A DNA stretch of 64,000 nt from Branchiostoma lanceolatum (Eukaryota; Chordata; Leptocardii; Amphioxiformes; Branchiostomatidae). A program made the position numbers and the translations under genes. The stretch spans positions 16,035,529-16,099,528 of the forward strand of contig NC_089737.1 in NCBI RefSeq assembly GCF_035083965.1, given 5' to 3'. This document shows positions 1 through 10,540 of this stretch, one piece after another; the stretch's first letter is position 1, and each line of letters opens with the position of its first letter. The notes beneath the pieces were generated by a model that made no database searches, was not told where the DNA came from, and saw nothing but the letters and a program-made list of their open reading frames with translations.

Positions 1-448
1 TAAGAATAGAGTTACTTATGTCTTGGAGACGTTAAGCCGGACATTTCGTGTTTCATGAGATGTGATTACGATTCGAAGAAGACTGCAGTATGGCAGTTAA
101 AAAGTGACCATGCCTCTGTCTAACCTTTGCGTTGAAACCAAGTTTTAGCCAAATCGATGAATAGAATAGCAAAGATTTAGCCCTTTGCCAAGCTGAGATG
201 GCATACTATTCATTATTTATCAACTTTATTAATGCATTCAGATTTGAAAGGGAAAAAAAAGTTACTCGAAAAACTGGATAGAGTTTGGAAACAGGCAGAC
301 GTTTCAGATAGCATCGATTACCCCTCGTCAGTGACGTCTTACCGTTTCCAAACTCCATTTAGTTGCTGGATGACATATTACCTGGATGTCTAACGTTTAT
401 TGATGTGTTCAGATTTGACTTTTCTGTGTTGTTGGTTCTAACTTGTAG

Positions 449-798
449 GGTGTTTGAAATGGGGTACCTGAAACTAGGCGGCAGTCCGACCACAGACCTG
501 CTGCAAGCCTGGGGAAGCAGGAACGCCACCGTCCAGGACCTGGAGACCGCCCTGAGACGGATCGGCCTCCTTAACGTCGCAGACATGCTCTCACCAGGTG
601 AGTTACCTGGCAGGTGCATTATCAAACAACACGTCTTTATCAATGCATTAAGATAACATTTTGTTTTACTTTATTACCAGAGTCAAACTATTTACATCAT
701 ATTTCGTTTGATTATGATTTTCAAACATGGTTCTATTTCTTATACCATACCTGACCTTTTATTTCATTTCAGAGAAATCTGATGACGAAAGCTTGTGA
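449..798 (+). CDS. 3' terminal exons of a death-domain-like gene (partial)
   Basis: Two exons close a gene that enters from the left edge. Exon 449-597 follows a TTGTAG acceptor and ends at CCAG|GTGAGT. The last exon, 773-798, follows TTTCAG and encodes only EKSDDESL before TGA. Phases agree: a leading single base at 449, and phase 1 across the last intron. The peptide has the pattern of the second half of a death domain: TDLLQAWGSRNATVQDL, then a leucine-rich helix with RRIGLLNVADML. This resembles the helix 4-6 region of adaptor and kinase death domains (MyD88/IRAK-like spacing of Leu-x-x-Trp and the following 'T/SVxxL' helix). Death domains mediate homotypic assembly of signalling complexes in the cytosol. 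The family cannot be fixed because the upstream exons are not in the window. A short acidic tail is visible. Confidence 0.6.
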
Positions 799-1910
799 AG
801 GAAAATTTGTCTTCTCCTCTCATATGAATGACCAGGCGGAGATGCAAAGTGCCTCACCATCACAAGATAGGGTAGTTCCACAGTGATGAAGACATCCTTA
901 CTTACTTACTTTCTTACTTTCGATGTATCAGTGTTTACCTGAATGGAATGATGTAAGGTTGATACTTGAGACAATATAATGGAGTCTTTTATACAGTTGT
1001 GACATTTATTTGTATCAAGTTGAGAGGTTTTTTTTATCAAAGATGCATATGTTTTGATAATTCAACAAGATGCTATTAGCATCAATACGTAACTATATGT
1101 ATGACAATGTGTGATGAGAAATTTGTCCTTTTTTTAGAATGTAGCATTTGCAAAACGGATTCGCTTTCGTATCTACGGCTTGTCGAAAAGCAAAAGGGGT
1201 GTGGATTATTCCGTATTACATAGAATTGTGTATGGGGTGAAGGAACAGAATTTGCTTTTGTCTAGAAAGCGCATCTCTTTGTTGTCTACATTCTACTACA
1301 AAACATATATTGTGATACTTAAACTAGCTCAGCAACCTCATTGTTACCCTGTCAGTCCGTTACCATGGAAACTTAATACATTAGTTAGTATTGACATTAT
1401 AATCTCGAAGAAAGAAAAACCTAAAACGATACTGTTTTGCACTTCCTAGAAGCTTTTCTGCTGTAGTGATGACAAGCAATAGTCAAGTTTCCTTAGTCTG
1501 TGTAACGCAAACTACGCTGTCCGGGGCTTTTATGGCCAGATGTTGGACCGGCCACTAGTATAGTGCGATTCAATCAGGCTAGAGTCCCTGTGTTGATGGG
1601 TAAATAGAAACAGCCTTGAGACTGCTCAAAAGCGGAAAAAACGTCTTGTTGACATTCCGTAATCCAAGATGTTCATTTCATTGAATGATTTCTCTTAAAA
1701 TCATCAAAGCAGACACTAGAAGTGATCTTATCTAAATGATGAACAAAGTGAACGGTCAACGAGTGTTCCATCCATGCGACAATTTCATGCACAATTTCAT
1801 GCAGACATCTGACTTACATCATACCTGTCAATCTTGACTCCCCCGTTTGACATCCACAATGGTTAACCCCCTGACTTACACCTGTCCGAAGTTGTGCCCA
1901 TGATGTTCAC

Positions 1911-2182
1911 TGCTTTGCCCCCATTCCAGTAGACGGCAATCGCTCGGCAACCTCGCTGCGACCTAAATTGGATATGTTTAACTCCTGATTTCATAACTGG
2001 AACATCATGCAAAATGTTAAAGTGCTATTGAAAAGACAACAAAACACGCAAAGCGTATAGCTAACAAAATTCTTATCTATTCAATTTGCTAAGAGATCTG
2101 TCAAACTTTGGTCGCAGCACCATCGCAGCGAGGTCGCATAGCCATCGCAGCGAGGTTGCCACCCTAGTGGAATGTGGGTGTA
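1911..2182. mobile_element. Fold-back MITE
   Basis: Inverted arms of about 55-65 bp are seen. The left arm contains CCCATTCCAGTAG and GGCAACCTCGCTGCGACC. The right arm, read in reverse, contains CCCACATTCCACTAG and GGCAACCTCGCTGCGA. The right arm also holds a short internal duplication of the CATCGCAGCGAGG motif. There is no coding capacity, so it would be a non-autonomous DNA element. Confidence 0.6.
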
Positions 2183-2184
2183 AA

Positions 2185-2415
2185 GGCCCTGTCACAGTTG
2201 TGCGTATATTCAAGTGCGTATGAGTTGCGCATGAACATTTTTTGGTTTATGTAAGGTTTGCGGGGAAGAAGTTGTTTTCTACTTTGACCCACCGTTGTGC
2301 AGCTTAGTTATGGAACCAAAGAAATTACTTTTTCGGCTGCAAACTTAACCTTAACCAAAAACATGTTAATATGCAACTCATGCGGACTTACATATACGCA
2401 AAAGTGTGACAGGGC
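2185..2415. mobile_element. Fold-back MITE with GCCCTGTCACA termini
   Basis: The element starts GGCCCTGTCACAGTTGTGCG and ends with the inverted complement (GCAAAAGTGTGACAGGGC). Arms include CATATACGCA / TGCGTATATTC and AACTCATGCG / CGTATGAGTTGC, giving a stem of roughly 75 bp around an AT-rich middle. It abuts the preceding MITE almost directly. Confidence 0.65.
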
Positions 2416-2675
2416 AATAAGCTATCAATGTCAGAGACATACCTGTTCTGGAGGTGAGCCAAACGTCCGGTAGGTCGGTCAGGATCAGGTGTGACGCGGT
2501 TCAAAGACGTGCATACCTGTGTTGCCGGGTAAATAGATGCCGTTTCTTTGTAGCCCTATACTATTACAAGGCTACAATGATGCAGTAGTATAAGGCTACA
2601 AGCAAAATATGCCCCCCAGACTCGCTACGGCTGGGACCAGGTGTGACGCAGGTGTTTTACTTTACTTCCTCCAAG

Positions 2676-5600
2676 ATGGCGAATGTCTCACTACTCGCTG
2701 TGTTGGTCCTGTGCGTTAGTGTCTCTGTCCGAGCCCAGGACGTCATAACCGACCAAGCTGGGTATGAAGACAAGGGCTACTGTACCTACACCTATGTGGT
2801 TCCGCCCGGGTCCCGTACGGGGACCTTCTCGCCACCGCGTCTCGAAGAGCAACTCGCCGAGACCAAGCAGGAACTCGCCGAGACCAAAGAGGAAATGGGC
2901 CGCTTGAAAAATCAAGTGGATCTCCTGACGTCGCTGGTGCAAACCTTACTGAGCCAACAGTCCGATTTCACGTCCAAGATGGACAGTTTGTCCGCTGAAC
3001 TGTTATTGGAAAAGATCAGGAGTGCGCAGCTGGAACAGAACCTGACACAGGAGCTACAGGAACAAAAAACAAGTCTCCAAGCACAGGTCCAGAACCTGAC
3101 TACAACTTTGAGCGAGTATGACGTGATCATCAAACAACGTCTGCAGGTAAACGAAAAACATGTAATTCTATATATATCAGTAACATTCTTAATTCACATT
3201 CACAAAGTATATAGAATCATAAAGTAAAACAAACCATTACATCGTTATAAATTGTTGAATGTCAGCCAATCCCTGGACGGTGTCTCTTTGTCACCTACCC
3301 CCAACCTCAAACAATAACTAAACACGAGTTAAACTTACTCGCCTGACAAAAACAACAAACCGTATAAAAGGCTGTCGGCTCAGTTACGGTCCAAAGCAGA
3401 AGTGTTCCTGAACCTTTTGTTTTTCATATACCGAACCATAAACAGGTTTCCTCGAGCGTGCACTGGTCAACAGGCACAGTTCCTACACAAAGTGTAGTGT
3501 ATATTTAAAGTGACTATTCATCAAACTCTCCTGTCTAAAAAGTACTAGTACTGAGCCTTTGTTTCGTACCTTACATGCCAGTGCACCTGTGAGCGGCTGG
3601 TGGCTGGTGACGTCAGTTCGTCAACTTCAGCCCGGCTGTCCAGTGAGCCAGGGTCCACCGCTGCTGCACCGCTAACTAAGATGACGTCACCCACAGAGCC
3701 ACTGTCCATCACTCAAAGCGCCGTTGCTGGTGACGTCAGTTCGTCAGCTGAAGCCCCGCTGTCCAGTTGGCCGGGGTCCACCGCTGCTGTACCGCTAACT
3801 AAGATGACGTCACCCACAGAGTCACAGTCCATCACTCAAAGTGCCGTTGCTGGTGACGTCAGTTCGTCAACTGCAGCCCGGCTGTCCAGTTGGCCAGGGT
3901 CCACCGCTGCTGCACCGCTAACTAAGATGACGTCACCCACAGAGCCACTGTCCATCACTCAAAGCGCCGTTGCTGGTGACGTCAGTTCGTCAGCTGAAGC
4001 CCCGCTGTCCAGTTGGCCGGGGTCCACCGCTGCTGTACCGCTAACTAAGATGACGTCACCCACAGAGTCACAGTCCATCACTCAAAGTGCCGTTGCTGGT
4101 GACGTCAGTTCGTCAACTGCAGCCCGGCTGTCCAGTTGGCCAGGGTCCACCGCTGCTGCACCGCTAACTAAGATGACGTCACCCGCAGAACCACAGTCCA
4201 CCACTCAAAGCGCCGAAACTACAGCAGCACCGGAGATCACGACATCACCTCAGGCCAGTATCCCCCCTCCTGGCACAGAGTTACCAGGCTCTGAAACCGG
4301 TAAGGAATCTGCACTATCTCTTAAGATAACTACATTTTGAGTACTTTTTACTTTGTACATAATCAATGTACTTTTTGCTCGCCCTTTGGTATACTTCACT
4401 CCAAACCACAAGTTCATTCTCGCATAGGTGGTTCAACTGCAGAAATTACATTTCGGACTGAGGTGATCACGATGACTTTGGAATTGAAAAACTGCGTCAT
4501 TTTCAGGGAATCAAATCCGTCTTGTTGGTGGCTCAACTCCGCTTGAAGGGCGAGTGGAGGTCCGAAACGGAACCGGCCAATGGGGCTCCGTCTGTGACGA
4601 TCGCTGGGACCTGCAGGACGCTCATGTGGTCTGCAGACAGCTCGGCTTCGGGACGGCCCTGGAGGAGAAACTGGCGGGTCATTTTGGGGAGGGTTCGGGG
4701 AACGTCTGGCTGGACGAGGTGGCCTGTAGGGGCGACGAGACGAACCTTGGAGACTGTCCTGCTGACTCCTGGGGACGGAGTGACTGTTCACACAAGGAGG
4801 ACGCAGGAGTCGTCTGTGAAGGTAAAGATAGTTTGTTAGCAGCTAGACGTAATTGTCATCATAGATAGCACCGTCACAGCCTTGATTTAGAAACAAGTTT
4901 TTTTGGCAAGTACAGTATCTGTTTTTAACATTTTGCCTGCAACTGATCATGAATGTCTAAAGCTAGCCTTAAGACTTGTCTTAGTCTGAACAATGCGGGT
5001 CTATTTGTCTTTACCAGGAAGTTTTAACAAATATTTTTGAATACCTTTTGTCCATTGATGAGCGATATCTTTTTTTGCTTATCTGTTGTACATGAAGAAA
5101 AGTCGGCCGTTCGGCTTGCTGACGGTCACGTGCCCTGGGAAGGACGGGTGGAGTTTCGTCCGGGAGAGAAGTCGGAGTGGGGTGCCGTGTGCAACACCAG
5201 CTGGACCGAGGACGATGTAAGGGTCGTGTGCAAACAGCTGGGTTACACGGGCGGCGCGGTTGATCCTGAAGGCTCCGGGGAGGGGACAGGCCGGATATGG
5301 CTGGGTGACGTCACCTGCAGCGGAGAGGAGACCAACATCCTGTCCTGTGGCTTCACCTGGGAACCTTCTGACTGTGATCATGGTCAGGATGTAGCGGTCA
5401 TCTGCACAGGTGAAATTTCTGCCTTGTTTCGCCGTACTTTTTTGGCCTCATGCACAAATCGAATCTTTGCTACAGCATAAGCATCTTGCCCACAACTCAA
5501 TAAGTTAAATTGAGGTGGTTTCAATTTAACCTGCTAAAACCCTTATTTGACCGGTTGATTTACGTTCATATTGAACAAAGATAGCCGGCTAAATTAACCG

Positions 5601-8600
5601 GGTAGATCTCTAAACTAATTGGCAGACTTAGTATGAAGGGGGTCTAAGCAGCTTATGATGGATTCGGCAAGTGCCGCACTGGAATTGTTAAGCAACCCAA
5701 GATGCTTGCACGAGTTAGTCCTACAGTGAAATTTCTTTCTCAACTATAATTTCGCCTTACTTGATTTAAGTGTGCAATCTCACAGTGTGCATTTTCTACT
5801 TCAGTGTAGTACGATTGTCCACTTGTACAGGTGACGTGTCCATCCGCCTTAACGGCAGCCAGGATCCATCAGAAGGTCGAGTGGAGGTTCGGCTCAAAAA
5901 CGGAGACTGGGGGACGATCTGTGATGACGGGTTTGACGACAGGGACGCCCAGGTGGTCTGCAGACAGCTCGGGTATCGTGGCGGAGTCGCGATGGAGGGA
6001 GGAGTCTTTCCTGAAGGGACGGGAAACATCTGGTTAGACAATCTCAACTGTGGTGGAAACGAGTCTTCTGTAGCGGACTGTCAGGTCAACAGGTGGGGAG
6101 AGCATGACTGCACCCACAAGGAAGACGCGGGAGTTGTTTGTGTACCAGGTGATATATGTGCATCTATAGCTTTTTTAAACTTCTCAATGGGATATTTAAT
6201 TGCATATATTGTTGATATGGGAATTGAAAACCAAATTCTTCTTCCTTGTTATATATATCGTTTCCCAGAGGAAGACTGTGCTGGGTACATGTCATCAGGA
6301 TTCAAATCGAGTGGAGTCTACAGAATCGGCCTCCTCCCCTCTGATGTGGAGGCGTACTGTGACATGGACACCGCAAGTATGATCTTTGCGAAACATTGCG
6401 GTCCGGTCTGTGGTCTGGGGTGTATAGTGTTCGGAGACAAGTTTGTGTTTCTACATTTAATTCTTCTCGTGTTAACCTTTCATCATAAAAATTCCTGCCA
6501 TTCATTTGACCACGCTGGATATGGACCTTGGGTCACGGTTGAATAATAGATGATCTACTTTCTTACTAAGTCTGTACAAAAGTGACAAAGTTCCAGAGAA
6601 TTTTAATGGTCTGCTGCGGAAGTGTTATGATGGAATATATTTGGCATCGTAGACACTGAACGTCCATATAATGAAAGCTCATCTGTGTTGGTAGTAATCA
6701 TAATACAATGCTAAACTTTCTTCCAAAACTAAAGTATTCACGGATCGAATTTTCGACGACCACTGTCGCCTTCTTCAGGATCAATAATGACCAACACTGC
6801 CGAACGTAAACTCGCGAGAGTTACGGACACGTGACTCTATTGACACATGTCACTGCGGATACGTGACGTCAGCAATTGGTCAAACGTGCCAGGAAGTTTA
6901 TAACGCCCACTGTCTCTGTTGAGTGACGGCTGGAGTGCCCTGATATATATGGCCTCCTTTATACCTCTCATAAAGTAGTCCTGTTCAGTGTCCAGAATTC
7001 TGACTTTGTCCAGCGAGACGGTATGGCCCGGAGATTCAATGTGGATGTGTTGAGAGACTTCAGACGAATGCGAGCTGGGGCGTTTGTGTTCAAGGAATCT
7101 AGTTCTCAATGAGCGTTCTGTCTCACCAATGTAGAATTCTTCACAAGTCCCTTGTCTAGTGGTTCCCTGACACGGAATGTGGTACACTACGCCGCACTTC
7201 TCTTCTCTTGGGGTTTTGTCCTTCGGCGCCACGAGAAGCTGTCGCAGTGTGTTCGTAGGTTTGAAGCTGGTGGAGATCCCGTGTGAAGCAAATATTCTGC
7301 GCAGGGGTTCTGAGACGGTCTTGATGTACGGAAGGGTGATGCGTCCTTTGTCCCTCTCTCTCGTCCCCGGGTTCCTGTTGTTCTGTTGAGGGGGCTTTGG
7401 TGCGGTCGCCTTGTCTATGGCCCACTTAGGGTACCCGCAGTCCTTCAGTGCCTGTTATAAACTTCCTGGCACGTTTGACCAATTGCTGACGTCACGTATC
7501 CGCAGTGACATGTGTCAATAGAGTCACGTGTCCGTAACTTTCGCGAGTTTACGTTCGGCAGTGTTGGTCATTATTGATCCTGAAAAAGGCGAGAGTGGTC
7601 GTCGAAAATTCGATCCGTGAATACTTTAGTGTTGGAAGAAAGTTTACCATTGTAATACTGAACGTCCATTTTGAGACATCTATGTTGCTTTTATCCCCTT
7701 TTATCTATAAGAAATGACTTTCCTTCCAATGCCTTCGTTTTGGAACAAAATGTGGATATTATTTCCGATAATCTATGCATCACTTACTGTCCCCCTTACT
7801 TTCTTATCCCCGCAGGAGGTGGCTGGACTGTGATCCAGCGGCGGCAGGACGGGTCGGTTCCCTTCAACCGGACCTGGGAGGAGTACAAACAGGGCTTTGG
7901 GGACGTGAACGGGGAGTACTGGCTGGGGAACGAGAACATACACATCTTGACCAATAATAAGAACTACAAGCTCAGGGTGGACCTTTTGGACTGGAACGGA
8001 ACTTCACGGTTCGCCGAGTACAGCAGCTTCAGGTTAGTAAAACACCTTCAGGTGAGTAAAACACCTTCGAGTGAGTCAAACACCTTAGGGTGAGTAAAAC
8101 ACCTTCGGGTGAATAAAACACCTTTGGGTGAGTAAAGCACCTTCGGGTGAGTAAAACACCTTCAGGTTAGTACACCAGCTTCAATTTAGTAGAATATTTT
8201 CAGTTAAGCTATGATTATAGCGTTGAATGCATTTATTTCCCTTTTCAGTTCGAGTGTTTTTAGCAATCGGATCGGGGATATTCCTATAGGAACATATGCC
8301 ATTTCAATTGGGTAAGGCGGGCAGGTGTGTGTAAGTTTGTATTTGTGTCTGTTCGTGTCTTTATATTTGAGGGGGGGGGGTGAACGTGTGATCACATATG
8401 ATGCACTATTCATATTGCTGTTTGTTTAATGTGCCCATCCAGGATGTCCGGTGAGTGGGACCAGTATAAGCTGAGTATTTCCGGATTTTCAGGCACCGCG
8501 GGGAGCGCCATGAGTTATAACAACGGGAAGAGATTCTCCACTGTGGACAGGGATAATGATATCAACAGCGTCCTCCATTGTTCTCAGCTGTACGGCGAGA

Positions 8601-8761
8601 GCGGCTGGTGGTTTGGGCAATGTAGTCACTCCATCCTCAACGGCCGCTACCTGGGCAACTGTGGGAACTCCTGTCCACATGCAAAAGGTGTGGTGTGGTA
8701 CCACTGGAGAGGCTACACTTACTCCCTGAAGTCCGTGTCCATGAAGATCAGGCAATATTAA
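2676..8761 (+). CDS. Secreted coiled-coil / mucin-like / 3xSRCR / FReD protein
   Basis: Exons: 2676-3146, 3582-4299, 4507-4821, 5098-5409, 5831-6148, 6269-6376, 7816-8032, 8443-8761. Phases join throughout, giving 925 codons plus TAA. Residues 1-20 form a signal peptide ([20 protein letters not shown]). Roughly residues 60-157 are heptad-rich coiled coil with [14 protein letters not shown] and two NxT sites. Next come five 41-residue Ser/Thr/Pro-rich repeats, then three SRCR domains, each in one phase 1-1 exon and each with six cysteines (for example [20 protein letters not shown]). A C-terminal fibrinogen-related domain starts at DCAGYMSSG and keeps [13 protein letters not shown], the Ca-site region DRDND and [11 protein letters not shown] and FReD domains bind microbial or self glycans and proteins, so a secreted, oligomeric pattern-recognition role is inferred. 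The start is the first ATG before the signal peptide. At the 6376 junction the usual Gly codon becomes Arg (DTA-R-GGW). I do not recognise a named orthologue. Confidence 0.88.
3600..4214 (+). repeat. Five in-frame 123-bp (41-aa) repeats within exon 2
   Basis: Five units begin VAGDVSSS (or MAGDVSSS-like in the first) and run through LTKMTSP to ITQSA. Units alternate between an 'STAARL ... [10 protein letters not shown]' type and an 'SAEAPL ... [10 protein letters not shown]' type in A-B-A-B-A order, so the higher-order period is 246 bp. The units are nearly identical at the DNA level. The Ser/Thr/Pro content suggests an O-glycosylated stalk. The 123-bp length is divisible by three, so copy-number change keeps frame. 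Confidence 0.9.
6654..7668 (-). mobile_element. Truncated Penelope-like retroelement (GIY-YIG end)
   Basis: Inserted in the intron between the two FReD exons. An open frame on the minus strand (about 7330 down to 6840) encodes the end of a Penelope-type [19 protein letters not shown], then [29 protein letters not shown] and later [17 protein letters not shown]. This fits the GIY-YIG endonuclease of Penelope-like elements. It is flanked by inverted arms of about 200 bp (near 6702-6905 and 7450-7655) that share ATTCACGGATCGAATTTTCG. The direct repeat ACTGAACGTCCAT lies at both ends (6654-6666 and 7656-7668), probably a target-site duplication. The paralogous intron of the second FReD gene (near 15120-15170) lacks the insert. 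The reverse transcriptase core is missing, so the copy is dead. Confidence 0.8.
8031..8180 (+). repeat. 19-bp minisatellite made of the FReD exon's splice donor
   Basis: Starting exactly at the exon end (TTCAG|GTTAGT), about nine 19-bp units follow, of the form GTGAGTAAAACACCTTCAG with variants. Each unit recreates a CAG|GTGAGT-like 5' splice site. The last two units are degenerate. Confidence 0.9.
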
Positions 8762-8911
8762 AGCATAACCTCTGCACTACCCGTGTGATATCTGTTGGAA
8801 TTTTCATCGAATCTACAAATCATGAAATTAAAAAATCAACCCAGTAATGTCATATATCTGTATATTATATCTAGTTTCCTAACAATACCAATCACAATCA
8901 CTTCGTTCACA

Positions 8912-8917
8912 AATAAA
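8912..8917 (+). promoter_or_regulatory. Candidate polyadenylation signal of the SRCR/FReD gene
   Basis: AATAAA lies about 150 bases after the TAA stop. The cleavage site was not identified. Confidence 0.45.
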
Positions 8918-9424
8918 TCTTCACCGTTGTTTCGTTGCAATGTAAACAAAACATACAATAGTTCCATCATACATACATTAACCAACTGTTTCCTGCGTTT
9001 GTAGGATTTTTTATAGGTTGTAAAGTTTGGTTTATTGCTGTTTAGTAGTTTACATCGTATCTTGTATCGGACAGAACAGAGGAAAAATTTTTAAAAAGCA
9101 GATTACAGAAAGAAATACACGAAGAAAGTTATATTCATTAATAGAGTGATAACATTTACTGTTGTAGTGAAAACACTGTAATAAGGAAATTGAACTGGAA
9201 AGTGATGTAGCATAAATGCATTTTTACCAAAGTAGGTTCCCTACTTATTCAAGAGTTGAATTATAACTCTAGAGATTGGAATCATTGTATATGATGTCTC
9301 TTTGAATGTATTGTTCTCGTATCACGTATCATGATTACAACCACAACCACGGTTATTTGTGACTTAAAGAAGTTTGCATGATGCTGTAATGCTATTCGTG
9401 CTGTATATCTATCATGTACTAATC

Positions 9425-9800
9425 AGATCAAGATTTTTTTGGTTCCCTAAATTGACGTTTACAATCATACAATCCACAAATACAATGCATTAAGCCCCCC
9501 TTTACTAGTTTTAGGACCAAACAATGTAGTTTTGGATTACAGGAAAGTCCATTTGGTTGTTGATCGACAGTCGGTCGTACTGGGCTTGAGATTGTCATCT
9601 GGGTGACCAGGACGGGTGACCGATAGAGAGGTAAAAGGGCAAAGTTTATTATGCCTTGATTACCCAGATGGAAATTAACTTGCACCGACTGTCGACCAAA
9701 ACGCGATGGATTTTTTAATCTTTATATCTCAGAAATCATTGCCATTACAGCTTTTCCTTACAGCCTTTCTTTTAATCGTCACGTGTAAGATTTTTCCATT
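9425..9800. mobile_element. Palindromic element, reversed relative to its paralogue at 17810-18170
   Basis: The segment contains CGACAGTCGGT ... CATCTGGGTGACCA and, further on, its inverted partner TTACCCAGATGG ... CACCGACTGTCG. The same roughly 370 bp are present in the paralogous flank but in opposite orientation: AATCTTACACGTGACG is on the left there and its complement is on the right here. It is probably a fold-back DNA element or a segment that flipped through its own arms. Confidence 0.7.
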
Positions 9801-10540
9801 GTTTGTTATGAGTTCGCGGAGACCACTGGTTGCAGTACTTTAATCAGCTGTATAGTGTCTCTTTTGAGCCATGTTGGGCAAGACGCAAGTCAGATGACTT
9901 TTCACACTATGGCCAGAATAAACGACAGACAACGCTGTTCAGTACAGTTATTACTAAATTTTGATCACGTACATGCTCTTTCGCACATATTCTGTGCAAT
10001 GGTTCGGCATGTAGTGACACTCTTGATAGACTACAAACCTAAACCGTAACCGTGTAGGGAGCGAATTATCGGGGAAAGTGGCAGGGTCTGCCGCAAGAAT
10101 TCCCGTTGTGCGACACGATGGAACAAAGGGGTAATTTTGACCGACACAAATGAACCAAATTGTCGTTTTCATACATTATTAAGTCTTCATCATCATCTCA
10201 TCTGGTTATGAAAGTGTCACGGATTTAACGCTTTCAAATTGATCAGTTAAAACAATACAATGCCGTTATGGCTTATTCTACCAAACTGTAACGTACGGAG
10301 TTTGAACCACCACCGGGACGTTGCAGAATTGTTTGCGGGGGGGTGTTGACCTTCCCCCGCCGGCCAGTTACAGGCGACTCGGTCAGTTACCTGACGTCTA
10401 AGTCGCAGAAATGAAAACGGGTGCTCACAAGTTTCTACTAACATATACTTTATTGCCATCATACAAAAAGTAGACTTTAGTCTGTGAGTTTTACATATAT
10501 ATATATATATATTCAAGTCAGAGAAACTATAATGAAAATT

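Larger units (their letters stand above)
799..2675. other. Intergenic region with two MITEs
   Basis: No convincing coding exon is seen between the death-domain gene and the SRCR/FReD gene. An open frame at 1180-1449 has no domain, no splice context and biased composition, and is taken as chance. The right half holds two adjacent fold-back elements (listed separately). The last 250 bases before 2676 would contain the promoter and 5'UTR of the next gene; no clear TATA box was recognised. Confidence 0.5.
8762..10540. repeat. 3' flank, duplicated at 16356-18830
   Basis: From the stop codon onward this stretch matches the 3' flank of the second FReD gene: CTCTGCACTACCCGTGTGAT, the TTTGGTTTATTGCTG-like segment, the GATAACATTTACTGTTG motif, the GGGACGTTGCAG and CCCCCGCCGGCCAG segments, and the TTTCTACTAACATATACTTT segment near the end. 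It represents one side of a segmental duplication that also covers the FReD exons. No coding exon is seen. Confidence 0.8.

Noticed and set aside
1180..1449. 89-residue open frame upstream of the SRCR gene
   Set aside because: No recognisable domain, no initiation or splice context; length is within chance expectation.
6702..7655. Hammerhead ribozyme in the Penelope arms
   Set aside because: Such ribozymes are known from some Penelope-like elements, but the CTGATGA...GAAAC core is not present (the arms read CTGAAGAAGG...).
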